Part shown: piece by piece, positions 25,385 to 33,265 of the stretch
Position numbering within the stretch: position 1 is the stretch's first letter
Layout of the letters: each line of letters begins with the position of its first letter
Assembly: GCA_900547165.1 (NCBI GenBank)
Contig: URFZ01000002.1
Coordinates: forward strand, 1-64,000
Reading direction: 5' to 3'
DNA from: an uncultured Eubacteriales bacterium
Lineage (GTDB): Bacteria; Bacillota; Clostridia; Oscillospirales; UBA644
DNA: 64,000 nt
Notes under the pieces: model-generated
The model's input: the letters and a program-made list of their open reading frames with translations, nothing else
The model's database searches: none
What the model was told of the DNA's origin: nothing
Position numbers and translations under genes: made by a program

Positions 25385-27541
25385 ATGGCGCAAAAAACGA
25401 CCGCCGCAAAGACGGCAACAAAGAAGAAAACAGCAAAAACGCCGAGAAAGTCCGGAAAATATCTTTTGATAGTCGAGTCCCCGACAAAAGCAAAGACCAT
25501 CAAAAAATACCTTGGGGACAAATATGAAGTTCTTTCTTCGGTGGGACATATAAAAGACCTGCCGTCTTCACGTCTTGCAGTTGATATCGAACATGATTTC
25601 AAACCTGAATTCATCGTTCCGAGAAAAACGGGAAAAGCTGCTATAATCCGCGAACTCAAAGCGGCAAATGCGAAATATAAGAAAACATATCTCGCAACCG
25701 ACCCTGACCGCGAGGGAGAAGCCATTGCATGGCACTTGGCGCAGGAACTCGGTCTTGACGTGAACGACGATATTCGCGTCACGTTTGACGAGATCACCAA
25801 AAAAGAGGTTACGAAGAAAATCGCCGAACCTACAAAAATAGACATCAACCTTGTCAACGCACAGCAGGCGCGTCGCGTTCTTGACAGAATAGTCGGTTAC
25901 AAACTCAGTCCGTTCCTTTGGCACAAGGTCAAAAGAGGTCTGAGCGCGGGACGTGTTCAGAGTGTCGCCACCAAAATGGTAGTAGACCGCGAAAACGAGA
26001 TAAGAGCGTTCGTTCCCAAAGAGTTCTGGAACCTTGATGCGGTTTTCGCAAACGGTGCAAGAACGTATAAAGCCCGCTTTGTTTCGTGCGGAAAAACGAA
26101 AGAAATAGGCAGCAAAGAGGCTCTTGACAAAATACTTGACGGTCTGAAAAACGCGGATTTCACGGTTTCCGACGTCAGAAAACAGGAAAAGATAAAGTCT
26201 CCCAAACCGCCGTTTACGACGAGTTCCATGCAGCAGGACGCTTCGGCAAGACTCAATATGCGCCCGTCCAAAACTATGTCCGTTGCGCAGAGCCTGTTCG
26301 AAGGTATAGACCTTGCGGGCGAGGGACTTACCGGTATGATCACCTATATGAGAACCGACTCTCTCCGCGTCTCCGATGATGTCAAGATTCAGGCAAGAGA
26401 GAAGATAGCGGCTCTTTACGGCAAGGAGTTCGTGCCCCCGACGCCGAGAAATTATAAATCAAAAGCAAATGCGCAGGATGCGCACGAAGCGATACGCCCG
26501 ACGTCCGTTGAACTGACGCCCGAAAGAGTTCGTTCGTCGATGACGACCGAGCAATACAGACTTTATAAACTTATTTGGGAGCGTTTTGTCGCTTCGCAGA
26601 TGGCATCCGCCGTTTACGACACCGTGACCGTGGATATTGCGGCAAACGACTGCATGTTCAGGGCAACGGATTCCAAACTCCGTCAAAAGGGCTTTACGGT
26701 TCTTTACAATTATTCCGAAGACGAAGAGGAAAAATCCGGCAGACTGCCGAATCTTGAAAAAGGACAGTCTCTTCCGTTCAAGGAATTTGAGAGCGAACAA
26801 AAGTTCACTCAGCCGCCGTCGAGATACACCGAGGGCTCTCTTATCAAGGCGCTTGAAGATAACGGAATAGGCAGACCCTCGACTTATGCGACCACCGTTT
26901 CGACCATTATCGAAAGACATTATGTCGAGAGAAACGGCAAAGTTCTGCACCCGACCTCGATAGGCGAAGTTACGACTGATGTGATGAAAGACAACTTCAA
27001 AGATATAGTCGATATGGGCTTTACCGCAGATATGGAAACAAAACTCGACGGTATCGAGCACGGCCAGAAGACCTATCTTGAAGTTCTTAACGATTTTTAC
27101 GGTCCGTTTGAAAAAGAGCTGACCGAAGCCGAAAAGAAACTTGACGGCGTTCATATAAAGATCCCCGACGAAGAAAGCGACGAGGTCTGCGAACTCTGCG
27201 GTGCGAAAATGGTCTACAAGGTCAGCCGTTTCGGCAAATTCCTTGCCTGCCCGAACTATCCGAAGTGCAGAAACACAAAGTCCATCGTCAATTATGCGGA
27301 CGGCGCGTGCCCGAAATGCGGCGCAAAACTCATCATGAAGAGAAGCGCGAAAGGCAAGACGTACTTTGCCTGTGAAAACAAGGACGGCTGCGGATTTATG
27401 ACGTGGAACACCCCCACAAAAGCGACCTGCCCGAAATGCGGAAAAACGCTTTTCAGAAAGATAGGCAAAACCGTTGTCTGCGAAAATCCCGAGTGTGATT
27501 ACACCGCAAAAAGCGAGAAAAAAGCGAATGAAGAGGGCTAA
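25385..27541 (+). CDS. topA: DNA topoisomerase I
   Basis: 718 residues. Type IA topoisomerase, relaxes negatively supercoiled DNA. After a ~24-residue Lys/Thr-rich tail the Toprim domain starts (LLIVESPTKAKTIKKYLG, catalytic Glu31; DPDREGEAIAWHL), followed by the gate domains with the active-site Tyr321 in GMITYMRTDSLRVS, and the GRPSTYATTVSTI motif. The C-terminus has three four-cysteine zinc ribbons (CELCG...CPNYPKC, CPKCG...CENKDGC, CPKCG...CENPEC). Preceded by AAAGGAGAA; 73 bp after dprA. Its last 14 bp overlap trmFO. Confidence 0.97.
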   Translation: MAQKTTAAKTATKKKTAKTPRKSGKYLLIVESPTKAKTIKKYLGDKYEVLSSVGHIKDLPSSRLAVDIEHDFKPEFIVPRKTGKAAIIRELKAANAKYKKTYLATDPDREGEAIAWHLAQELGLDVNDDIRVTFDEITKKEVTKKIAEPTKIDINLVNAQQARRVLDRIVGYKLSPFLWHKVKRGLSAGRVQSVATKMVVDRENEIRAFVPKEFWNLDAVFANGARTYKARFVSCGKTKEIGSKEALDKILDGLKNADFTVSDVRKQEKIKSPKPPFTTSSMQQDASARLNMRPSKTMSVAQSLFEGIDLAGEGLTGMITYMRTDSLRVSDDVKIQAREKIAALYGKEFVPPTPRNYKSKANAQDAHEAIRPTSVELTPERVRSSMTTEQYRLYKLIWERFVASQMASAVYDTVTVDIAANDCMFRATDSKLRQKGFTVLYNYSEDEEEKSGRLPNLEKGQSLPFKEFESEQKFTQPPSRYTEGSLIKALEDNGIGRPSTYATTVSTIIERHYVERNGKVLHPTSIGEVTTDVMKDNFKDIVDMGFTADMETKLDGIEHGQKTYLEVLNDFYGPFEKELTEAEKKLDGVHIKIPDEESDEVCELCGAKMVYKVSRFGKFLACPNYPKCRNTKSIVNYADGACPKCGAKLIMKRSAKGKTYFACENKDGCGFMTWNTPTKATCPKCGKTLFRKIGKTVVCENPECDYTAKSEKKANEEG

Positions 27542-28835
27542 TGTAGTCGGCGCGGGTCTTGCGGGCTGCGAAGCGGCTTACCAACTTGCGAAAAGGGGCG
27601 TAAAAGTCCGCCTTTTCGAGATGAAACCGTCCAAGCGCACCCCCGCTCATTCGAGCAACGATTTTTGCGAACTCTGCTGTTCGAACTCTTTGCGTGCGGA
27701 GGGACTGAAAAATGCAGTCGGACTGCTGAAAGAGGAACTGAAAGAACTTGACAGCCTTGTTATTCGCTGTGCATACGAAAACGCAGTTCCCGCAGGCGGA
27801 GCACTTGCCGTTGACAGAGAAAAATTTTCTGCGGACGTCACCCGTGCCATAAAAGAAAACGAAAATATCGAGGTCGTTGAAGAAGAGGTTTCTTCTCTTG
27901 ACTTTGAAGACAATACCGTTATTGCGTCGGGTCCTCTGACAAGCGACGCATTGAGCGCAAAGATAACCGAATTCTTCGGTGCGGAACAACTGCATTTCTT
28001 TGATGCCGCCGCGCCGATAGTTACCGCAGACAGCATAGATATGTCGAAAGCGTTTTTTGCTTCCCGTTACGGAAAGGGAACACCCGACTATATAAACTGC
28101 CCGATGACGAAAGAGGAATACGATGCGTTTTACAACGAACTTATAAACGCAAAACAGGCGGTTCTGCACGGGTTTGAGGACAGCGAAGTGTTCGAGGGCT
28201 GTATGCCCGTCGAAGTTATGGCGCGAAGAGGCAGAGACACGCTGCTTTTCGGTCCTTTGAAACCGGTCGGACTTATCGACCCTAGAACCGAAAAACGTTC
28301 GGAAGCGGTCGTTCAACTCCGAAAGGACAACGCCGCAAGTTCGCTTTACAATATCGTCGGCTTTCAGACGCACTTGCTTTTCGGAGAACAAAAACGCGTC
28401 TTTTCCATGATCCCGGGACTTGAAAACGCCGAGTTCGTAAGATACGGCGTCATGCACAGAAATACGTTTCTGCGATCTCCCGGGCTGCTGACCGCGACCT
28501 ATGAAGCAAAAAAGAGAAAAGGTCTTTTCTTTGCCGGGCAGATGACTGGTGTTGAAGGTTATGTCGAAAGCGTTGCTTCGGGGTTTGTTGCCGGCATAAA
28601 CGCCGACCCCGAAAGAGACGAACCGTTTGTATTCCCCTCCGAAACTGCGCTCGGCGCGCTTGCAAATTACATCTCGACGGCAGACCCGAAAAACTTCCAG
28701 CCGATGAATGTCAATTTCGGAATATTCCCGCCCCTTGAATTTACGGGCAAAAAAGTCAAAAAAGCGGATCGAAAGGAACTCTATTCGTTGCGAAGCCTTG
28801 AAATAATCAAAAAAATCGGAGAAAAACTGTTATGA
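27528..28835 (+). CDS. trmFO: Methylenetetrahydrofolate-tRNA-(uracil-5-)-methyltransferase
   Basis: 435 residues, family length. TrmFO makes ribothymidine at U54 of tRNA using methylene-THF and FAD. The N-terminal FAD site GAGLAGCEAAYQLAKRG, the EMKP.KRTPAH, FCELCCSNSLR cysteine region, the ALAVDREKFS block and the C-terminal GQMTGVEGYVESVASG, then MNVNFGIFPPL are diagnostic. ATG 27528 gives the canonical start and overlaps topA by 14 bp. It overlaps plsX by 4 bp. Confidence 0.96.
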   Translation: MKRANVVGAGLAGCEAAYQLAKRGVKVRLFEMKPSKRTPAHSSNDFCELCCSNSLRAEGLKNAVGLLKEELKELDSLVIRCAYENAVPAGGALAVDREKFSADVTRAIKENENIEVVEEEVSSLDFEDNTVIASGPLTSDALSAKITEFFGAEQLHFFDAAAPIVTADSIDMSKAFFASRYGKGTPDYINCPMTKEEYDAFYNELINAKQAVLHGFEDSEVFEGCMPVEVMARRGRDTLLFGPLKPVGLIDPRTEKRSEAVVQLRKDNAASSLYNIVGFQTHLLFGEQKRVFSMIPGLENAEFVRYGVMHRNTFLRSPGLLTATYEAKKRKGLFFAGQMTGVEGYVESVASGFVAGINADPERDEPFVFPSETALGALANYISTADPKNFQPMNVNFGIFPPLEFTGKKVKKADRKELYSLRSLEIIKKIGEKLL

Positions 28836-29857
28836 AAATTGTCGTTGACGGAATGGGCGGAGACAACGCCCCTGTCGAAATTCTGAAAGGCTGTGCGCTT
28901 GCAGTCAAAGAATACGGCGTTGAAATAATCGTCACGGGGGACGAAGCGCAGATAAAAAAAGCCGCGGAAGATAATTCGATAGATATGACGAAGATAACCG
29001 TCGAACCCGCCGATGGTGTTATAACCATGGAGGACAATCCGCTGAGCCTGAGAACGGAGAAAAAGAACTCTTCGCTCGGAAAGGCGTTCCAACTGCTCAA
29101 AAGCGGTGAGGCCGACGCACTTGTCGGCGCGGGCAACAGCGGCGCTCTCATTGTCGGCGCAACGATAATCGCGGGCAGAATAAAAGGCATAAACCGTCCC
29201 GCATTTGCTGCGGTATTTCCTGGGGCGGACGGATATACGATGCTTCTTGACAGCGGTGCGAACGTCGAATGCACCCCGCAGCAACTTGAACAGTTCGCTG
29301 TGCTCGGAAGCGTATATATGGAAAAAATGTTCGGAATAACTTCTCCCCGTGTGGGACTTGCAAACAACGGCACGGAAGAGACAAAAGGCACCGACCTTTA
29401 TAAGCAAACACACGCTCTTCTTGCAAACAACGGGCATATAAACTTTGTCGGAAACGTCGAGGGCAGAGCCCTTATGGCGGGCGGTGCGGATGTTATAGTT
29501 GCCGACGGTTTTGCGGGCAATCTGATGCTGAAAAGCGCGGAGGGCGCGGCAAAATTCATGAAAAAAGAACTTAAAGACCTGTTCTCGGGCTTTGCGGGTA
29601 CTCTTGCGGGAGCGCTTGTTCTGAAAAAGATAAAGTCGATGCAAAAACGTCTCGATGTCAAAGAAATAGGCGGCGCACCCATTCTCGGAAGTGCAAAGTG
29701 CGTTGTCAAAGCGCACGGCAACAGCGACGCGAAAGCGTTTGCAAGCGCGATAAGACAGGCAAGGGATTATGCGGCTTCTGGTATAATCGAAAAAGTTTCC
29801 GCGGCGGTCGCACAGATGCAGGCGGAGAAAAAGGCGGAGGAAAACGCCGATGCTTGA
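28832..29857 (+). CDS. plsX: Phosphate acyltransferase PlsX
   Basis: 341 residues. PlsX converts acyl-ACP and phosphate to acyl-phosphate, the acyl donor for PlsY in phospholipid synthesis. Start MKIVVDGMGGDNAP, VGAGNSGALIVGATII, LLDSGANVECTPQQLEQFA, GLANNGTEETKGTD, and VADGFAGNLMLKSAEG are typical. It overlaps trmFO by 4 bp and the ACP-like gene by 8 bp. The adjacency to an ACP gene is the standard Firmicutes arrangement, but see the next gene. Confidence 0.96.
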   Translation: MKIVVDGMGGDNAPVEILKGCALAVKEYGVEIIVTGDEAQIKKAAEDNSIDMTKITVEPADGVITMEDNPLSLRTEKKNSSLGKAFQLLKSGEADALVGAGNSGALIVGATIIAGRIKGINRPAFAAVFPGADGYTMLLDSGANVECTPQQLEQFAVLGSVYMEKMFGITSPRVGLANNGTEETKGTDLYKQTHALLANNGHINFVGNVEGRALMAGGADVIVADGFAGNLMLKSAEGAAKFMKKELKDLFSGFAGTLAGALVLKKIKSMQKRLDVKEIGGAPILGSAKCVVKAHGNSDAKAFASAIRQARDYAASGIIEKVSAAVAQMQAEKKAEENADA

Positions 29858-30080
29858 AAAAATTGCCGCGATAATCGAGGATATTTTCGAATATGACGCA
29901 TCGAAAGTGACGGAAGAAACCAATTTCGACGACGATCTTTATGCGGATATCGAGGATATGCGTGAGGTCTTCATGGCAGTCGAGGAAGAGTTCGGCATAA
30001 CGACCGAAGAAGAGGACATATACTCGGTCGTGAACGTCAAAGACCTTGAAATTTACATAACGATGAGACGTGCAAAATAA
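29850..30080 (+). CDS. Acyl-carrier-protein homologue lacking the phosphopantetheine serine
   Basis: 76 residues, the length, acidity and helix pattern of acyl carrier protein, and it sits exactly where acpP lies between plsX and rnc. It aligns without gaps to the ACP consensus (NFDDDLYADIEDMREVFMAV, then EEEFGIT), but the invariant DSL motif reads D-I-E: the codons are GAT ATC GAG. The serine that carries 4'-phosphopantetheine is therefore absent, and the Leu after it is Glu. It cannot be a conventional substrate carrier. It may be a regulatory or scaffold ACP-like protein, with the true ACP elsewhere. Overlaps plsX by 8 bp, 18 bp before rnc. Confidence 0.85.
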   Translation: MLEKIAAIIEDIFEYDASKVTEETNFDDDLYADIEDMREVFMAVEEEFGITTEEEDIYSVVNVKDLEIYITMRRAK

Positions 30081-30098
30081 ACTTTCGGGAGACACACA

Positions 30099-30779
30099 AT
30101 GAATACCGATATTTCCGTTCTCGAAAAAGAGATAGGTTATACTTTCAAAAATAAAGAACTGCTGCTGACGGCGTTGACGCACTCGTCATTTTACAACGAA
30201 AACAAGCGCCTTCGCCCGTGCAACGAAAGGCTTGAATTTCTCGGAGACGCGGTTTTGAGCGTTATTTCCGCAGAATATCTGTACGAATGCGATACGGGAA
30301 ACGAGGGCGAACTTTCAAAAGTCCGTGCCGCGCTTGTCTGCGAAGAGGCGCTTTTTGAATATGCCGAAACGCTCGGGCTCGGAAATTTTCTCTTCCTCGG
30401 CAGAGGAGAGGAAGCGGCGGGCAGAACAAGAAAATCCACCGTTGCGGACGCCACGGAAGCGCTGCTCGGGGCAATATATCTTGACAGCGGTTTTGAAGAC
30501 GCGAAAAAATTCATTCTCCCGTTTTTGAAAGAGAAATTCAGAAAGATAAACAAAGTCTGCGATTACAAAACGGTTTTGCAGGAGATAGTTCAGAAAAGCA
30601 AGGGCGAGAAACTTTCTTACGAGATAGTTTCCGAGTCTGGCCCCGCGCACGACCGCAGTTTTGTCTGCGACGTTCTTATAAACAGCAATCACATTTCATC
30701 GGGCAGAGGAAAATCGAAAAAGGCGGCGGAACAGGAAGCCGCACGCGCCGCACTCGAACTTATGGGAGTAAAGGCGTGA
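30099..30779 (+). CDS. rnc: Ribonuclease III
   Basis: 226 residues. Cuts double-stranded RNA, including the rRNA precursor. The N-terminal RNase III domain holds the signature NERLEFLGDAVLSVI with the catalytic acids, and the conserved GAIYLDSGFEDAKKFI; the C-terminal dsRNA-binding domain (about 155-226) has YEIVSESGPAHDRSFVCDV and the GRGKSKKAAEQEAARAAL helix. It overlaps the radical SAM gene by 4 bp (GTGA). Confidence 0.97.
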   Translation: MNTDISVLEKEIGYTFKNKELLLTALTHSSFYNENKRLRPCNERLEFLGDAVLSVISAEYLYECDTGNEGELSKVRAALVCEEALFEYAETLGLGNFLFLGRGEEAAGRTRKSTVADATEALLGAIYLDSGFEDAKKFILPFLKEKFRKINKVCDYKTVLQEIVQKSKGEKLSYEIVSESGPAHDRSFVCDVLINSNHISSGRGKSKKAAEQEAARAALELMGVKA

Positions 30780-31780
30780 AGCACGCATCGATTTCCGTAT
30801 TTGTGCCGCATTTGGCTTGCCCGAACGACTGCGTTTTTTGCAATCAGAAGCGCATAGCCGGCACGGAAAAGCCGATAGCGGACATTGACGGTTTTCTTGC
30901 CGCCGCCTGTGAAGATCTTTCCGACCGCTTCGACGAGGTTGACATTGCGTTTTTCGGCGGAAGTTTTACGGGCATTGAAGAACCCGAAATGTGTCGGTAT
31001 CTTTCTGCCGCCGCGCGAGCAAGGGAAAAATACAAAAAAATAACGGGCATTCGCCTTTCGACCCGCCCAGACTATATCTCCGAACACATTCTGGACGTGT
31101 TGGAAGAATATCGCGTGACGACCGTCGAACTCGGCGTTCAAAGCATGAATGACGCTGTTCTTGCGGCTTCGAGACGCGGGCATACGGCGCGTGATACCGA
31201 AAAAGCGGTCGAACTTATAAAAAAACGCGCATTTTCGCTTGTTTTGCAGTTTATGCCGGGTATGCCCAAAGATACGGACGAGACTATATTTGCAACTGCG
31301 GAAAAAATCATTGCAATGAAGCCCGACGGAGTTCGGATATACCCGTGTGTTGTAATAAAGGACACTGAACTCGAAGACCTTTATCTGCGCGGAGAGTTTG
31401 AACCGCTTTCGGTAGAAAAAGCCGCCGACATTTGCGCCGTGCTTATCCCGCGCTTTGAAAAAGAGGGAATAAAAGTTATCAGAACGGGGCTTCACGGTTC
31501 CGATCTCGTAAAGACCCAAAGTGTTGTCGCGGGCCCTTTTCACCCTGCGTTCGGCGAGATAGTTTACTCAAAAATCTATCTGGCTGCCGCTCTTTCGCTT
31601 CTTGAAAAGGCGCTGCCGAAGTCGGACACGGTTCTTTATGTCACGACGGGAAAAACTTCCCAGATGACGGGACAGAAAAGGGTAAACCTCGAAATACTGA
31701 ATAAAAAATACGGCGTCCGTTTCTCCGTTTCCGAAGACGGTGCGCTGAAAGAATTTGAAGTCAGGAGTGAATCGAAATGA
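30776..31780 (+). CDS. Radical SAM protein, Elp3/coproporphyrinogen-oxidase-like, encoded after rnc
   Basis: 334 residues, GTG start overlapping rnc. The radical SAM cluster motif CPNDCVFC (CxxxCxxC) is at about residues 14-21, followed by the glycine-rich FFGGSFTGIE motif, RLSTRPDYIS, VELGVQSMND and LQFMPGMPKDT, the order seen in Elp3/HemN-like radical SAM enzymes. Clostridia often encode this protein between rnc and smc. The reaction is unknown; the family is annotated only by similarity, and it lacks an acetyltransferase domain so is not full Elp3. Overlaps the next gene by 4 bp. Confidence 0.85.
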   Translation: MKHASISVFVPHLACPNDCVFCNQKRIAGTEKPIADIDGFLAAACEDLSDRFDEVDIAFFGGSFTGIEEPEMCRYLSAAARAREKYKKITGIRLSTRPDYISEHILDVLEEYRVTTVELGVQSMNDAVLAASRRGHTARDTEKAVELIKKRAFSLVLQFMPGMPKDTDETIFATAEKIIAMKPDGVRIYPCVVIKDTELEDLYLRGEFEPLSVEKAADICAVLIPRFEKEGIKVIRTGLHGSDLVKTQSVVAGPFHPAFGEIVYSKIYLAAALSLLEKALPKSDTVLYVTTGKTSQMTGQKRVNLEILNKKYGVRFSVSEDGALKEFEVRSESK

Positions 31781-32517
31781 AAAAATATACATTTCTCGGT
31801 CTTGCCGTTCTGGCGTTGATCCCGACCGTTGCGCAAACCGTCGAACTGACGGGAAAGACGATATACATATCGGTTCTGCCCGCGTTTGCAGGCTTGCTCC
31901 TGATATTTTCCGGAACGGAAAAATTGAGTTACAACAACAGATTTATGAAGTCTGTTTGTGCGGCTTCTTCGGCGCTTGCCGTGCCTGCATTCGTTTTTGC
32001 CGTTGCGCAACTTTATCCGTTCTATCTGCCTTATGTCTTTACCGACGCGAGCGGAGGAAAACGCTTTTTTGCCGCGGTAATCAAAATCTGTGCGGATATT
32101 TACGACGGCGGACAGTACATTTTCTTCGGACTGTCTTCGATTTATCTTGCCGTTGTTATCGCCGCTTTTACTTCGGAGATGAAACATCGCGCCGTTACAG
32201 CGAAAGTTTCCGGTAAATTTTCCCACAAAGACGCTTACGGCGACAAACACTATTCAAAAAAAGCCTACGAATTGTATACTGTGGTATGCACCGTATTCAC
32301 CGCCGTTTTTGTACTTGTGGGCGTTCTTTATATCGTCAATCAATTTCTCGGCGGCGCAATGCGCGTGCAATGGCTTACGTTTGATATAAGACTTGAAACG
32401 CTTCTGTTGCCCGTCGGTATACTGTTCCTTCCGTTTGCGTATACCGCAGTCGAAATGCTCGGCGACAAACGCCGAGAGGACAGACTCAAAGAAAAAGCGG
32501 AAGCGGAGAAAAACTGA
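31777..32517 (+). CDS. Integral membrane protein, unknown function
   Basis: 246 residues with about six transmembrane segments (around 4-20, 28-46, 60-90, 112-132, 168-190 and 205-225) and a highly charged C-terminal tail (RREDRLKEKAEAEKN). I do not recognise the family. It starts within the stop codon of the radical SAM gene and is followed after 1 nt by a TetR-family regulator, so the two last genes may form a regulator-target pair, though nothing shows what is transported or sensed. Confidence 0.75.
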   Translation: MKKYTFLGLAVLALIPTVAQTVELTGKTIYISVLPAFAGLLLIFSGTEKLSYNNRFMKSVCAASSALAVPAFVFAVAQLYPFYLPYVFTDASGGKRFFAAVIKICADIYDGGQYIFFGLSSIYLAVVIAAFTSEMKHRAVTAKVSGKFSHKDAYGDKHYSKKAYELYTVVCTVFTAVFVLVGVLYIVNQFLGGAMRVQWLTFDIRLETLLLPVGILFLPFAYTAVEMLGDKRREDRLKEKAEAEKN

Positions 32518-32518
32518 T

Positions 32519-33130
32519 ATGCAGGTCAAAAAGGAATATATGCACCGTGCGATAGTCGAGGCGGCAATAGAAGAATTTGCCGAAAAAGGCTATGCAAGGG
32601 GTTCTTTGCGGCGGATCGCGGAAGAGGCGGACACGAAGATGTCCAACATCTACAATTATTTCCGCAGCAAAGAAGACCTGTTCGGCTATCTCGTCGGTGA
32701 TTTTTACGTTGAAGTACAGACACTCTTTGCGGAACTTGTCCGCGCAGGCGACGGAATAAGCGTTGCCGAAATCGGCGCGGAGGAATCGTCACGCCGTTGG
32801 TCGGAAATCCTTTTGCCGCTCGTTGACCGAAGAGCGGAACTTCTGATAACAGCCGCCGACGGAACGCGGTATGCGGGCTTTCGCTCGGAACTTGAACAAA
32901 GACTTCTGTCCGCTGTCGGTCTTATGTGCGGGTGGTATCCCGTTCAGCCGAACCCCGACGGCTATCCCGTAAATCTTTATGTTTCAACATATATCGACGC
33001 CGCGGTATATCTTTCCCGTCGCTATGCCAAAAAAAAGAGCGACGCTCATGCGGCGGTCGAAAATCTTCTGAAAACCGCGCTTGCGGGCTTTGCCGCCGTT
33101 TCTGCGGAACATGGTAAAAAGGAAGAATAA
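32519..33130 (+). CDS. TetR/AcrR-family transcriptional regulator
   Basis: 203 residues. N-terminal DNA-binding domain: HRAIVEAAIEEFAEKGYARGSLRRIAEEADTK then MSNIYNYFRSKEDLF, the classic TetR helix-turn-helix and Y/FxF cap. The C-terminal ligand domain is not similar to a named subgroup. ATG at 32519 has GGAG upstream and lies 1 nt after the membrane-protein stop. Its operator is not visible. It is the last gene of the superoperon and is followed by a strong terminator. Confidence 0.88.
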   Translation: MQVKKEYMHRAIVEAAIEEFAEKGYARGSLRRIAEEADTKMSNIYNYFRSKEDLFGYLVGDFYVEVQTLFAELVRAGDGISVAEIGAEESSRRWSEILLPLVDRRAELLITAADGTRYAGFRSELEQRLLSAVGLMCGWYPVQPNPDGYPVNLYVSTYIDAAVYLSRRYAKKKSDAHAAVENLLKTALAGFAAVSAEHGKKEE

Positions 33131-33148
33131 AACTGATTAAAACAATTA

Positions 33149-33187
33149 AAAATTCCCGTTCCGAAAATCTCGGAACGGGAATTTTTG
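33149..33187 (+). terminator. Bidirectional terminator
   Basis: Arms 33150-33164 and 33170-33184 (AAATTCCCGTTCCGA and complement), 5-nt loop, followed by TTTT on the plus strand and, on the minus strand, by T-rich sequence. Ends the spoU-tetR superoperon and can stop transcripts arriving from the opposite strand. Confidence 0.9.
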
Positions 33188-33197
33188 TATTTGTACA

Positions 33198-33265
33198 GAC
33201 TGAGTTTACTTGAACATTATCGCCCGACAAAAGGGTGTTCGGGTAACCTCAGTCAATATTTTTTT
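33198..33265 (+). terminator. Second imperfect hairpin with T-run between convergent genes
   Basis: Outer helix GACTGAG/CTCAGTC (33198-33204 with 33248-33254), a 1x1 mismatch, TTAC/GTAA, then inner GAACA/TGTTC (33212-33216 with 33236-33240), followed by a run of seven T. It lies only 11 nt beyond the preceding terminator. A backup terminator is the simplest reading. Confidence 0.45.

Noticed and set aside
27474..27527. Longer trmFO reading from 27474
   Set aside because: It would lie within topA and add 18 residues before the canonical MKRANVVGAG start; ATG 27528 fits the family.
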